Part shown: positions 1 to 12,663 of the stretch, in pieces
Position numbering within the stretch: position 1 is the stretch's first letter
Layout: each line of letters opens with the position of its first letter
Source of the DNA: Stenogyne calaminthoides
Lineage: Eukaryota; Streptophyta; Magnoliopsida; Lamiales; Lamiaceae
NCBI GenBank assembly: GCA_037126765.1
Contig: JBBCBC010000227.1
Span: 1-64,000 of the forward strand
Direction of reading: 5' to 3'
Length of the DNA stretch: 64,000 nucleotides
Program-made: the position numbers and the translations under genes
Notes under the pieces: model-generated
Seen by the model: only the letters and a program-made list of their open reading frames with translations
The model's database searches: none
What the model was told of the DNA's origin: nothing

Positions 1-231
1 ATTTGCTTAACCACGTGAAAAAAAGTGCTTATTCATGAGTCACGCTTTTGTGTTGTAAAAATATTTAATCAAAACGAATAAGAGTCCAAGTTGTTTAATA
101 CTTCAAATTTTATTAAACCAAAAGCCTACCCACCTACCATTTTCACCAATTTCTTGCTCATCAACATCCATTATATTTGGCATATTCCCTAAAAATATCT
201 CAAATAAATAAATAACCAAAAAAAAAAGCGT

Positions 232-249
232 CACGTGCTAGAGCACGTG
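232..249. promoter_or_regulatory. Twin G-box upstream of the phosphoglycerate mutase
   Basis: Two CACGTG hexamers (232-237 and 244-249) lie 6 bp apart and about 290 bp before the start codon; a third CACGTG sits near position 14. G-boxes bind plant bZIP and bHLH factors; that they act here is inference. The rest of 1-534 is AT-rich promoter and 5' leader. A leader intron ending at the TAG near 525, just before the ATG, is possible but not proven. Confidence 0.45.
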
Positions 250-534
250 CCCCCACCCCAAGCCCAACCCCGTCTTGGCGTTGAATGCTTATAATCTCCG
301 AATCTCACTCAAGAAATCTCCGTTGCCCTTTGAGACCTCTGTCTTCAATACTTTTTTCTTCTCAAATTGTTGGTAAATCAACAACACCAGGTTCGCTCAA
401 TTCTCTCTCCATATCTATAAGTATAACTGCATGTCTCTGTATATGATCATGCAAATTGCATTACAAAAGTCTTTAGATCTGAAATATTGTGTTTACTGAT
501 CAAGATCTGATTGTTATTTTTGATAGAAACCGAG

Positions 535-3500
535 ATGGGTAGCTCTGATTTTTCATGGAAATTGAAGGATCACCCAAAACTCCCAAAGGGGAAAACCATC
601 GCGATGGTGGTTTTGGATGGATGGGGTGAGGCCAATCCCGATCAGTACAACTGCATCCATACCGCAGAAACCCCCACCATGGATTCACTTAAAGATGTAA
701 TTTTTTGAATTCAGATATCTGTATTTTTAGATTAATGTTTAATAGATTCTTGGATCTTTGTATGTTCTTTTCGATTTGCTTTTGGGATATTTTTTTTTTA
801 TGTGGGATTCAAATATTTGGTATAGGGTGCTCCTGATAAGTGGAGATTGGTGAAAGCCCATGGTAAAGCTGTGGGGCTACCCACAGATGATGACATGGGA
901 AATAGTGAGGTTGGCCACAATGCTCTTGGTGCCGGCCGGATTTTTGCTCAAGGGTGAGCTTTTATTATTGTTATTATTATTAATTTGGTTGGTAAAATTC
1001 ATTGATAAATAGTGATTCTGCTCCTGATTTGTTGTTTATTAATCTGATTTACTTTTCTTTATTTGTCTCTTACGTGTGTAAATAAAAAAAATATGTTTTT
1101 GTTATGTGGAAGAATTTTTTTTCAGATGTTTTCATCTCCCAAGTCTTATAGTGGGAAGTCCCTATTCTAACATATGATTGTATTTGCTAATGCAAAAGGA
1201 ACAATATAAATAAATAAATCAATAACTTTTTCTCTTCTTTTGGAAGATTTTTGGTGCTCAATTGGTTTATTCATTTATCTGGGCTACTAGATAAGAGGAA
1301 TACCTGTTCTTTGTATTATGTGCAAGAATGGTTTAGTTAGAACATAATAGGAAAATCTTGTAAAGAAGTTTTTGTTACTCTGATTTGGTCTCTGTGGGCC
1401 TGTTGCCAGTACCAAAATCACAAAACTGTGATTGCCCATTTGTTAGTCCGTGAGTTCACAATCATGACTTACGTATGCAAACGGGAATGAGAAAAACTTT
1501 TACTCTCTGTGTGTCCTTAATACTAAAATATATTGGCTAATATTTTTATCATTACTCCGGTTGTAGTGCTAAGCTTGTGGATAAGGCCCTTGAAACTGGT
1601 AAAATCTACGATGGAGAAGGTTTTAACTACATCAAAGAATCTTTTGAAACTGGAACACTCCATCTCATCGGGTTATTAAGTGATGGAGGTGTCCACTCTA
1701 GGCTTGATCAGTTGCAGGTAAATCAGCTAATTCCACGAAAGCTCTTTTGATCAATCTAGAAGCAGTTATGCCATTTGTTTCTTTCAGTTATATGCTTTAC
1801 ATTCCCTCAATATATTAACTGTGTTGACCATTTAATTATTTTGCAAGTATGTTTTTGCCTATGATTAAACATAATTACTAATCATGCACTTCTTGTTATG
1901 GAGTTCAGCTGTTACTTAAAGGTGCCAGTGAGCGTGGTGCTAAAAGAATTCGCGTCCATATTCTCACCGATGGACGTGATGTTTTGGATGGATCAAGTGT
2001 AGGCTTTGTTGAAACTCTGGAAAATGAACTAGCAGACTTACGTGCGAAAGGCATTGATGCCCAGGTTGCATCTGGTGGAGGTCGCATGTATGTTACAATG
2101 GATAGATATGAAGTAAGTGTGTCTGTTTTTTTTTCTCTCCTTTTTTACATAGATATACATTTCTGCTGTTTGCTTATTCGTTTTACAATATTGTGCCATC
2201 TCTACCTTAATGCATTATTATCTTTCTGGCTATTTCCAGAATGATTGGGATGTTGTAAAACGAGGATGGGATGCTCAAGTGCTTGGAGAAGCACCACACA
2301 AGTTTAAGAGTGCTCTTGAAGCTGTCAAGAAGCTGCGAGAGATTCCCGGTACAAATGATCAGTACTTACCTCCCTTTGTTATTGTTGATGATAATGGTAA
2401 GGCTAACGGTCCTATTGTCGATGGTGATGCTGTTGTAACTTTGAACTTTCGGGCTGATCGCATGGTCATGCTTGCCAAGGCACTTGAGTATGAGGACTTT
2501 AAGATATTTGATCGAGTTCGATTTCCTAAGATTCGTTATGCTGGAATGCTTCAGTATGATGGTGAACTTAAACTTCCAAATCGCTACCTTGTTTGTCCTC
2601 CAGAAATTGAGAGAACTTCTGGAGAATATTTGGTGCATAATGGTGTCCGTACTTTCGCGTGTAGGTAAGTAGGCTTAATTTTGATTTCTTATTAATTTGT
2701 TCCTGTATACATCATTTCCCTTCATAAATAATTAAGGTAATCTACTGAGAACCATGTTAGAGGTGACCATCTGATTGAGCTCTTCCTTGAATTCCTAATT
2801 GTTTGATTTCTGCATACTGAGTTAAATTTGCAGTGAAACAGTTAAATTTGGCCATGTCACCTTTTTCTGGAACGGGAATCGCTCAGGATGCTTTAACCCT
2901 CAAATGGAAGAATATGTTGAAGTTCCTAGTGATAGTGGTATTACCTTTAACGTCCTGCCGAAAATGAAAGCATTGGAGATTGCCGAAAAGGCAAGGGATG
3001 CCATACTTAGCGGCAAATTTGACCAGGTGATCCAACAATATTCTTCTTTTTTCTTTTTGGTGATTTTGGTTCAATGCTTTCATTAGATTCAATTTTTTGA
3101 TGCGATTTTTTCTTTCTTTTCTTTTACTTTGATGAAGGTACGTGTGAACTTGCCTAATAGTGACATGGTGGGACACACTGGTGATATTGAAGCTACGGTT
3201 GTGGCTTGTAAGGCTGCCGATGAAGCCGTCAAGGTAATATTAATTATCGAGTTGTAAAAATTTGCGTTGATGCCACTCTACTTTTCACGGACCTATTAAT
3301 CAGGTTCTAATTTTTTATGAATCTAGTGATGAATTGCCTATTGTTTCTATTTTGGTTAGATGATCCTTGATGCAATCAAGCAAGTGGGTGGAATATATGT
3401 TGTAACTGCTGATCATGGGAACGCAGAGGATATGGTGAAAAGGAACAAGAAAGGCGACCCTCTTCTTGACAAGAATGGCCAAATTCAAATCCTCACGTCT

Positions 3501-4123
3501 CACACACTCCAGCCAGTAAGTAGTTCATTTACAAAGTTCTTGTCCTAAAAAACTTGCTGAGCTGTTAAAATAAATTTCTAGAGCACTATCACTGTTTTTT
3601 ACGCTCTTTATACTGTGTTAATTCACCATAGATTGCATAAGAAGTTCATCCAGTCATTACAAACCACTATGTGATGCAGAATCAAACATTAGCCTGTGTT
3701 CTTTTGTCTTTATTTTATTTCATAAAGACACCTTCATAGACATATATATCATATTTGAATTTGTATCACTGAGATAAAAGAATTGGCTTCTATCATTAAA
3801 CTGACTTAAAAGATCACACTTTTCCACACCTGCGAGGTCACTAGTTCAAGTCTGTTTTTTCTCCTGAGCATCAAGATGTGAAAAACAGAGATTAGTGACG
3901 CAGTAGAAGTTTTCGGATAGAGAGGTATTTTATTTAACCTTTTTATTTTTGTGGTTAGGTCCCGATTGCAATTGGTGGGCCTGGACTAGCACCCGGTGTG
4001 AGATTCCGCGAAGATGTTCCCACTGGTGGGCTAGCCAATGTGGCTGCAACAGTCATGAATCTACACGGATTTGAAGCCCCAAGTGATTACGAGACAACCC
4101 TGATTGAGGTCGTCGACAACTAG
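535..4123 (+). CDS. iPGAM: 2,3-bisphosphoglycerate-independent phosphoglycerate mutase (9 exons)
   Basis: Cytosolic glycolytic enzyme interconverting 3- and 2-phosphoglycerate; the family uses two divalent metals and a phosphoserine intermediate. Exons read as 535-696, 826-953, 1567-1717, 1909-2112, 2240-2664, 2834-3026, 3138-3233, 3360-3515 and 3959-4123, giving an uninterrupted 559-residue protein, the usual plant length. Visible signatures: VVLDGWGEAN near residue 28 (metal-binding Asp), DMGNSEVGHNALGAG with the nucleophilic Ser at about residue 81, LNFRADRM, and TADHGNAEDM near the C-terminus. The start is the first ATG after the leader and matches plant N-termini (MGSS). It is the only host gene here in which I found no frame disruption. 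All introns are GT-AG. Confidence 0.97.
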
Positions 4124-4190
4124 ACCAACTCCACCTCTTTTTAAAATTTTGCTGTAGAGGAAGTGTGGGAGAATACAGTGTCATGTTTTG

Positions 4191-4196
4191 AATAAA
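4191..4196 (+). terminator. Putative polyadenylation signal of the mutase gene
   Basis: AATAAA lies 68 bp after the stop codon. The following AT-rich stretch to about 5180 shows no gene and is read as 3' UTR plus intergenic spacer. Confidence 0.4.
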
Positions 4197-5188
4197 ATAC
4201 TTGGTAGAATTCTTGATTATTAACTTAATCAGCAGCAGTGTACTCGCTGAAATGTGGGTTGTTATCTTTCTGTGATTCGATAAACTGATTATTTGAAATA
4301 TAGTAATGACCTTCACATTCTTGGCTTGTGGTTTTTGCTTTCAAGAGTGTGTTTGGATGAGCTTATACATCCCAGAAGCTGCCTGAAACTGTTTGATAAT
4401 TTGTTTAAAGAGTATATGGACTCTGAATCAGTTTTAACAAAGTAGGTATGTTTTCCTAGCAAAAGAAAATGTGGATTACAATCAAAATTCAGGCTAAGAT
4501 TATAAGAAACAGAGATGATTTTGTTAGTTACATTTGACAGGATTTTTGCTCAGCCTTGAAATCAGTCCTTGTTTTAGGCTATGTTGGCTGCGTTTGATTC
4601 AGTACATAACTTGAAGGCCCAATTGTTAGGCCCAACAATTTTTTCTTGAATATCAATGAAATTAGAATCATAAGCCAGCTGCATGGGGTCAAACTGGCGA
4701 TGAAGAACCAATGAATGAGATTTTGATAGAGATGTTACGTAAACAAACATCCACGTGTTTTTTCAATTGTCTAAACTAATAAGAAATCCAAGAGACATGA
4801 GTCCTTCTCTCTTTCAATAATATTAATCAGATTTACTAGTATAAAATCTGTAGAAAATATCTAATTTCAAAGATTTGAGTGTCTCTTTGACTCTTTGGTC
4901 ATAATATGTGTCCGTTCCTTTTTCTTTTTTAACATTCACTGAATATTGGTTAAATATTCTATACATATATTTTATCATAAGGTAAGTGAGGATATGATTT
5001 TTTTTTTATTATCATGAGGTAAGTTTAAATTCATCAAGAACGAATAAATAAATAAGTACTATTCAGTATTTTTGTGGTTGTGTAGGATTGTTTGAAGAAT
5101 CTCACGCATATCAAAGCAGGTAGGTATCTACCCATCTCCAATTAAAAAACGAGAGAGAGAAAAGCAGATACTCCCCCCAGCCCTTCAC

Positions 5189-5197
5189 TATATAAAA
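5189..5197 (+). promoter_or_regulatory. TATA box of the reticulon-like gene
   Basis: TATATAAAA is followed by a pyrimidine-rich leader. A probable 5'-UTR intron runs from a GT at about 5282 (after GTTGAG) to the CAG ending at 6195, immediately before the start codon. A retained promoter and leader intron suggest the locus was transcribed until recently. Confidence 0.55.
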
Positions 5198-6200
5198 GGG
5201 GTAGATAGAAAAGGAGTAAAGCTTTCTCCTTTCTATCAAATCTGGTTACTTATTCCTTCCAATCTGCACACAACAAGTTGAGGTAATACTACTCATTTCA
5301 AGTTATTTCACCTTTCTTTCCTCTCTCGGTTGCTCCCTCTATTTCAGGTCTTTTTGCTTCTGGGCTTCTCTGTATTAGCTGTTTCTTCATCTACTGTGTG
5401 CTGAAAAAATATATTCTTTTTTCTGCATCGGAATTTTCTCGATTTTTTTAGTTAATTTGCTTTGGTGGGTTTACCTTGTTGTAATCAATGTTTTGGGTAT
5501 GACTCAAGTTACAATCTTGTTTCTATTTTCTGGGTTTCAAGTTTTTGGGCATGATTCAAGTTAAAATCTTGTTACGAGATTCTTTTAACTTATAGTATTT
5601 CTTTCCTCATCTTTTCTCTTCTTTTTAAGTCTGATAATGCTCTTTAGCGAAGCCAAAACTTTTTGGTAATTAGATGCTGTGTTGCCTCTGTTATATTTAT
5701 CTTGAATTTAAATTCTAATACTTGTATCTTTGCTTCAATGCTTTTCTGTAGTCGTCAAATTCCATTGATTGGTCATGCAACTCTTTTTGCCTGTTTTTAA
5801 CTTTGTTGTAGTCCCCATGGAGAAATTCTGCAAAAACTCGTGAGATTTAACATAGGAGGTCAAAGTCAAACCATAGATTATTATGCTTGTGAAAAGTAAC
5901 AGATTTTTGGCTTTTATACTCTTGCTCGATCCTTATGATCAAATCGGGTGGAAATAGCCAATAGGATTGGTTTAACAACTTGATCTAGTTTCTTAACTTG
6001 GTACTCTATTTGTGCTTAAATTTACTGTCGTGGTTCATGTTTCTGAAGTTGACTAAATGAGATAAGGTGTATCTTGTTGTATCACGAAGAATCTACCACC
6101 TTTTTTACACTTTTCCTTGATCATGTTTGCTCTTGCACTTTATATAGTGTCTGAATTAGAGCGTTGATTGTAGACTACTCTTGTGATGTTATCAGGAAAA

Positions 6201-7595
6201 ATGCCTGAGGTAATAACAGCCGAGTCTCTTATGAACAACATCATGGACACAATTTCCGAAGGGGTATCAAAGCACAAGAACACGTCGTTTTTTGAGGAGG
6301 ATAAGTCTGTATCAGCTCATTTCAACCGTCTGTTTGGGCGTGAAAAGCCAGTTCATCACATTTTGGGGGGTGGCAAATGTAAGATCTTTTCACTTGCATA
6401 TATTCATTTTAGTATCAAGTCACCCTTTCAATATGCGTTCATTTATTTGACTGTGCAGCTGCTGATGTGATGCTATGGAGGAACAAGAAGATCTCAGCTA
6501 GCGGCTTAACTGGGGCTACCCTCGTTTGGGTGCTTTTTGAATGGCTGAATTACCATTTTCTTACACTCTTATGCTTCTTTCTTGTTATCGGGCTGCTGCT
6601 CCAGTTTGTTTATACAAATGCCTCAGGCATGCTGAACAGGTAAGCTTACAACATAGACGAGCATGGTTGCTGCAACATCTTTCTCTCTTCTCTCTCAGAC
6701 TTCTGATAGCTGTATTCTGTTGACAGAGAGAGGTCTTCATCGTCAGTCCCTTGAGTCGTTTTGCCAGAGGAAGTTTTTACTAACATTGGTAAATTGGTCG
6801 GATCTGAGCTGAACCATGGCTTATGCTACTTGCAGGATGTTGCCTGTGAAGGGAACCTGAAGCACTTTCTAGCGGTAACCTCTCTCTTTGTCACCATTTT
6901 CTCGACTCTGTTTTTATGCAGGTGGTGATGGTTCGTGTGAACATAATTGATTGATATGGACATGATCATGCTCTTTTGATCTCATTTTAATTCTTGAACC
7001 AATGAAACAAGATGATACCAGAGTATCCCATCTTGAATTAGCTTAGCAAAATATCCATCTTGCTATCATACAAGACAATAAATCAAGATAATAGTCTAAT
7101 GAAACGACATTGCTACTCTTAACTCACTGCAGAAGCTTAACTGCTTAAGACGATGGTTTTCTCCAGTTTTCACAAGGCTGTCTCCACCTTTCAACTTTGC
7201 GTCATTATATCGAAAATTCTGTTTGCTAGGTTTTACTGCCAATCATGTATGAAAGATACGATGATCAAATTGATGCCTTCATCATGAGTGTTCTCCAACA
7301 GTTCCAGTATAACTACAAGAAGCTCGATTCTAGCGTTCTCAACCGCATCCCAAGGATGTCCTCTTTCAAGCGCAGTAGATGTGTACGCAAAGCTCAAAAT
7401 AATTGGATTGGAATTCATGGTTTTAAGTGTAAAAGCATAATGCTAACGTGTATCTTAACATATGATCGCATGTATGCTTTGTTTGCTATATTTGAGCCTA
7501 GCAGCGTTTATGATGGTAAAGTTCGTCACAAGCAATGCAAATGTTCTTTGGGCATGGCTTGGCTGGATCCAAAACTGCATGTTAAGAGTATATAA
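6201..7595 (+). pseudogene. RTNLB: Reticulon-like protein B gene, disrupted
   Basis: Reticulons are ER membrane proteins whose paired hydrophobic hairpins curve tubules. Exon 1 (6201-6378) encodes MPEVITAESLMNNIMD and the domain entry; exon 2 (6459-6639) carries DVMLWRNKKISASGL and a long hydrophobic hairpin; exon 3 (6727-6874) carries VVLPEEVFTNIGKLVG; the last exon starts at 7230 (VLLPIMYERYDDQIDAF). Two defects are seen. An in-frame TGA at 6752-6754 lies just before VVLPEE. The exon that should encode the second hydrophobic hairpin is missing: after the splice acceptor at about 6922 only GTG GTG remains family-like. The tail past residue pair IPR is unlike other family members. It may be a pseudogene, a truncated allele or a mis-assembly. 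The family call is firm; functionality is doubtful. Confidence 0.8.
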
Positions 7596-8258
7596 AAATG
7601 TCCACAAAATATTAGTTATCACAAATAATATAAAGTTAGAATTGCAAATAAATAAGGAAGAAAATGTGAAGTACCACGGAAATAATATAGAAGCAGCACA
7701 TGTATCGATATTTTCATTAAATTAAACAAATGAAGAGAGCTAGGAAATTCTTGACAAAAAGCTATAGGTGATTTATACATATAAAGTGTAGAGCAAAGCT
7801 CATGACAGCAGTATTTATGCATCTAAGTCAAATACAGTATCTTCTCAAAAACATATTTAAAAGCAAGCAAAGAATTATAGCTAGTTTCTGGAAATCACGA
7901 CAGACCAACCAACTATCAACATTACTAGATACTGTTAAGGAACGGAGAACATGTATCATAAATCTAAGCAGCACACCCGGAGCATTAATCCCTATATTTA
8001 TCTTTATCTTCGTACTTAAAGACGCGTCAATATATCAACCAGTTGCCTTATTCTGATCAACGAGCTTCTCCCCTCTTACAGCTTTTTTTTCACCATCTCA
8101 ACATCTGCTTCACAGAATGCTGCTTCATGCTGAAACAATCAAACGTCAAAGAATCTTACTTGGGAACGAAACAATGGACAGAGCCAAATTAACTCAACTA
8201 GACAAACACAACGCAAAGCTGATAGTTAATGAAATGAGATGGAATCACCTGACAAGCT
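7596..8258. other. Intergenic spacer
   Basis: No gene seen. The right part is probably the 3' UTR of the helicase gene on the minus strand. Short open frames here have no recognisable content. Confidence 0.5.
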
Positions 8259-11200
8259 TTAAAAAGAATCATCGAAATCACCAAACCGAGATCCAGAACT
8301 CTTTCCAGATCTACCGGAACCAAAACCACTTGAACGATTAGATTCACCAGCATTCCCAAATCCAATGTCTCGGGCTGGGCCCCCCAGGCCTACAGAAGTA
8401 CCAAAATTGCCAAAGCGGCCTGAACCACCACTGTCCCCAAAACCACCAGAGCGGCTTGAACCAAAACCACCGGAGCGGCGGCCCGAACCTTGTCCACCAA
8501 ATCCACCACCACCTCCATATCCACCAGAATATCCACCGGAGCGACCAAATCCAGAATCACCAAACCGGCCACCTCCCCTATTTCCACCAAAACGACCACC
8601 TTGTTCCATGCCACCAAACATGTCCAACGCCCCAGCATCAACAGATATCTTCGGGAGCTGAAACCAAGCAAATTATAAAGGATTTAACTAAAGATATTCA
8701 CAGAAAGGATAAAAGGTAACAAAGGTTCCCATTTTATTATGTTGCCAGAGTCAGATACTTGTTATGGAACTGTGGTTCAGTCTTCTGAAGTTCATTATTT
8801 AGTACAACCTCAATACATTGCAATCTCAAAGCATGTAAAAGAAGATTTCCGCTCACACCAGAGCAAAATATAGATCGACATTACCTCTATAAATCGGCAT
8901 CCTACTTCACGTTCGACCGACTTAACCTCCCTATATTGGAGGTCCGAATAAATAACAATTGCCTTCCCTTTCTTCCCAGCACGACCTGTTCGTCCAGATC
9001 GATGAACAAACATCTCTGAAGAGTTTGGAAGTTCATAATGTATCACCTGAGCAGAACAAAGCATCCAGTATGAACTGATCAGCGTGTTACCAAAAGCAAC
9101 AGAAAATATAAAGGGTCGTTCAGCAGGCTAACTCCTGCACCATCAAATGATTACAGACCTCAGTTATGAAGGCCCACAGTTATAAGATGCCTCACTCCAT
9201 AATGTAAGATGACTAGTCACAATAACAGCTCAAAGACAAATCCACTTAACAATCTTATCACAGAGATACCTCCCATCAGAAGCCAAAAGGGTGCTAAATT
9301 TACATGTTTTAAAGGATGCCGCCACATTTTGCATTAATGACTTATATTAAAGACCTTGCATGAGACAAACTGCAAACGAACTAAAATTTTTATGCTCCAG
9401 GGGCATGAAGACATGCATACAAGGGATTATATACTGCAGATGTTGGGTTATATAATACTTTATCTATAATAATTTCTTAAGATCTTCACAAAAAAATTTA
9501 AAAAGAAAAATCTCAAAATGGCACTTCATTCTCTTGCTTTCAACAATATATGGTAAAAGAACATATCATCTAGTTAAGCATGCCAAAAGAACATATAACA
9601 GAAGAATCACCAGGTCAACATTTGGTACGTCAAGTCCACGAGCAGCTACATCAGTTGCAACTAAAACATTGACAACTCCATTCCGAAAAGAAGACAGTGT
9701 TCTTTCCCTTTCGTTTTGTGAAATATCGCCATGCAATGCTTCACATTTAAAGCTCCTATGCAGAGCATGTGCTAATCGATCAGCATCCCGCTTCGTTTGA
9801 GTAAATACAATACATTTACCTCCATTTGCATGCTCCTGACAACAAAATTGACCATCATTTTTTGCTCAATGGAACACCATCATAAGGTTGTTTTACATAA
9901 ATGAATAAATTCTGTAGAAAAAACTAGATTTACAGTACAAACATCACAAAAACAAAACTAAATTCATACGGTTATCAAAGGACCAAGTACAGCTGGTTTC
10001 TCCCGCCTGTCTGCTATGATAGAATACAAGGAAATCCCATCAGCTAATTTTTGATCAGATTCCCCCGACCTGCAGCACAAATGTCAAGTCAGTACATGGA
10101 AAGTTAGCAAATTACTGATAGGAATTACACAATAGCACAACAATTATGTTTGTTCAAAGAAAAAATCAAAGCATAACGTCCATAACACAGACTCACAAGG
10201 TCAACGGTAAGTGGGTTTTTCAAGAACTTCTGAGTAAGTCTCAGTATCCAATTTGGCATTGTAGCTGAAAACATCAGCGTCTGGTGCTTCTGTGTAATGT
10301 AACCCAAGATAGTCTCAACATCGTCTGCAAATCCAACATTAAGCATCTGATCAGCTTCATCGAAGTCTGACATTTAATTTCACTTCTGTCAGGTTCAAGG
10401 CACCACGCTTAATTAAATCAATGACACGACCGGGAGTTCCAACAACCACATCAACACCACGGTCCAGAGTACTCATTTGTCTAGATATTGGAACACCACC
10501 ATAAACACACAAAGTATCTAGCTTTTGGGGCAGAATCAGCAAATTCTTTGTCCACTTGTCGAGCAAGTTCTCTGGTTGGAGCCAAAATAAGGGCCAAAAG
10601 GATTCCTGCCTTGTCTGAATCATAATACAAGCACGTAATTTAGCCAATAGGTATACACAATTCTGAATTGATAATTTAAGTAAGGGAATATTCAACATTC
10701 AAATAAAGATAGCTTACCCATGCTTCTCATTATACTTGATGATCTTGTCCATGATGGGGATCCCAAAAGCTAGGGTCTTCCCTGTTCCAGTTCTTGCTAA
10801 GCCCTATCATGTCATGCCCTGCATAGCAGGTTCCAAAACAGCCCTCTGCAATTGAAAAAATAAATTAGTTAATTAATAAATAATGAGCAAAGGAGAATAG
10901 ATAGCTAAAATAAGAAGAGAACAACTAAAATTCACATCTTCTCATAATGTACATTCAGAATTTCCAAGGTGTTTCAATTCTCTACCAACACATAAAACAA
11001 TTTCCATATGCCTGTAAACAAAAGTTTCAGCTTAAGCTTGGTTCCCTGTTTCCTTTCCACTTTCCAACTCCAATTAGAGATCAAGTAACTTAATACTGGG
11101 AACTAATAAATCATTTCAGTACTAATTTTACAACGGTGAACATACTAACAACCAAATCATATACTGGGCGAGTATTGACACTCTGAACAGTAAGTAATCA

Positions 11201-11644
11201 ATAGCCTAAAGAAGATTTAGTTCTTCAGAAGCCATTACCAAGAAATATTCAATAATTTTTTTCTTTCCTGAGCTATACCTGAATTGGGAAAAGCTTATGG
11301 ATGCCCTTTTGAGCTAAAGCCGAGATGATATCTTGCGAAATACCAAGCTTTGAAATCTCAAGCCCTTCTTCGGAAGGGCCATTCGAAGCTCTTTTCTCGT
11401 CGGGATCAGAGTAATCGGCCACTGCAAACCCGGCTCTCAAAGCACGGCCCGAATGGAAACCCCTCGTCAATCCAACAGCCGGAGAGGGTGTAGGCTGAAC
11501 CGAGCCAGTGTCATGGGCGTAAACATGGTGGGCATACGACGGAACTGGGGGCGGATTCTGGGAAATGAAACGGTTAACGGCAGTAAGAGCGAGAGTCCTG
11601 AATGAAGATGAAGAGGATCTCCTGATCAAAAGGAGGCTGCCCAT
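8259..11644 (-). CDS. RH53: DEAD-box ATP-dependent RNA helicase, mitochondrial RH9/RH53 (PMH) type
   Basis: Superfamily 2 helicase; Arabidopsis relatives PMH1/PMH2 act in mitochondrial group II intron splicing. Exons on the minus strand: 11279-11644, 10718-10845, 10197-10614, 9970-10069, 9611-9835, 8885-9046 and 8259-8657. Motifs in order: Q motif (KGIHKLFPIQ), motif I ARTGTGKT, APTRELA, TPGR, DEAD (DFDEADQML), SAT, IVFTQTKRDAD, ATDVAARGLD and HRSGRTGRAG, then a glycine-rich tail of GGF/GGR repeats (about 8260-8640). The Ser/Arg-rich N-terminus fits a mitochondrial presequence. Frame shifts by one base occur in exon 2 (two, compensating, before motif I), exon 3 (CCTTTTGG, CCCCAAAA, just before DEAD) and exon 4 (C5 at 10062-10066). 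All motifs survive in one frame or another, so consensus error is more likely than decay. Confidence 0.9.
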
Positions 11645-12663
11645 TTTCTCCTACAAGGTGGAGGAGAAGAGAAGAGAGAAATGGTGAATAAACCCTAGAA
11701 TAAAAGGGTTTTTGTTAGGGTTTATCAGAGGGAGAAAGGGGCGACTATTAGAGGAGTAAGCAACGCTACATTGAATAAGAAGGCGGTTGGGCACGTGACG
11801 TGGGAGTGTGTATGTAGATATTTTCGGTATCACAATAGAAATGTTTTAAATAAATAAAATTCACTATTACTAGCCCTTGTTTAAATAAATAAAGCGTATA
11901 TATAATAAAATTAACTGTTACTAACCCTTGTTTAGATAAATAAAATATGTATAATAAGATGTTTTAGGTTTCTTGAGGGAAAAGATGCAACAATAGTTTT
12001 GGGGTCGTCTGCTTGGATACTAATGGGCTAATGGGCTTATTAGCCCGATTAAGGTGTTTGTTTCGTATGTTGGCGGCCTGCGATAAAATAATGGCACATC
12101 AGGGATCAGGCCAAGAAGGTTCGATATCAAATCTGGTATATGTAATTGTGGAAATTGTGGAAAGTGGTGTCAACTAGTTATAAGTTATAACAAATACTAG
12201 TATATGTAATTGTGGAAATTGTGGAAATTGTGGAAAGTATATAATAAGATAGAAATGGTTGAACATACACCACATGGAGAAAACTGAAGAAAGCCATGTT
12301 TAAGGCCAAATTACACCAAGACAAAGACCTCAAGCTGCTAGAGGTAAGCAAAAATGGCGCATTTCATCGAATACTTTATGTGCATTCAACTAATCAAAGC
12401 CCATGAATTATTCAAGTCCTATTCAGACTCGTCCATTTCACATATAATCAAACAGTTACCTCCAAGCATTTGTCTTTTTGTTGCCGTCCCAGTATCTATT
12501 TTATTACTAAAATCCACCATTTTTAACCCCTCATCTCCAATCATTCATCCACTCCCATCTAAAACTTCACGCTCTTTGCTGACCCTTTTCATTCAACAAG
12601 AATCAAGACTCTAAAAAAGCTGCAATCTTGCTTATTGTTTGTGTATATATATTGAATTGTGAA
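11645..12663. promoter_or_regulatory. Divergent promoter region between helicase and NAGK
   Basis: About 1.0 kb separates two start codons on opposite strands. It holds two local duplications: a ~60-bp AT-rich unit containing TACTARCCCTTGTTTA repeated at about 11848-11950, and ATATGTAATTGTGGAAATTG repeated at about 12138-12240 with an extra GTGGAAATT step in the second copy. No gene seen. Confidence 0.5.

Noticed and set aside
8365..8661. Pro-rich open frames on the plus strand
   Set aside because: They are antisense shadows of the Gly-rich helicase tail; repetitive GGN codons read as Pro-rich in reverse.
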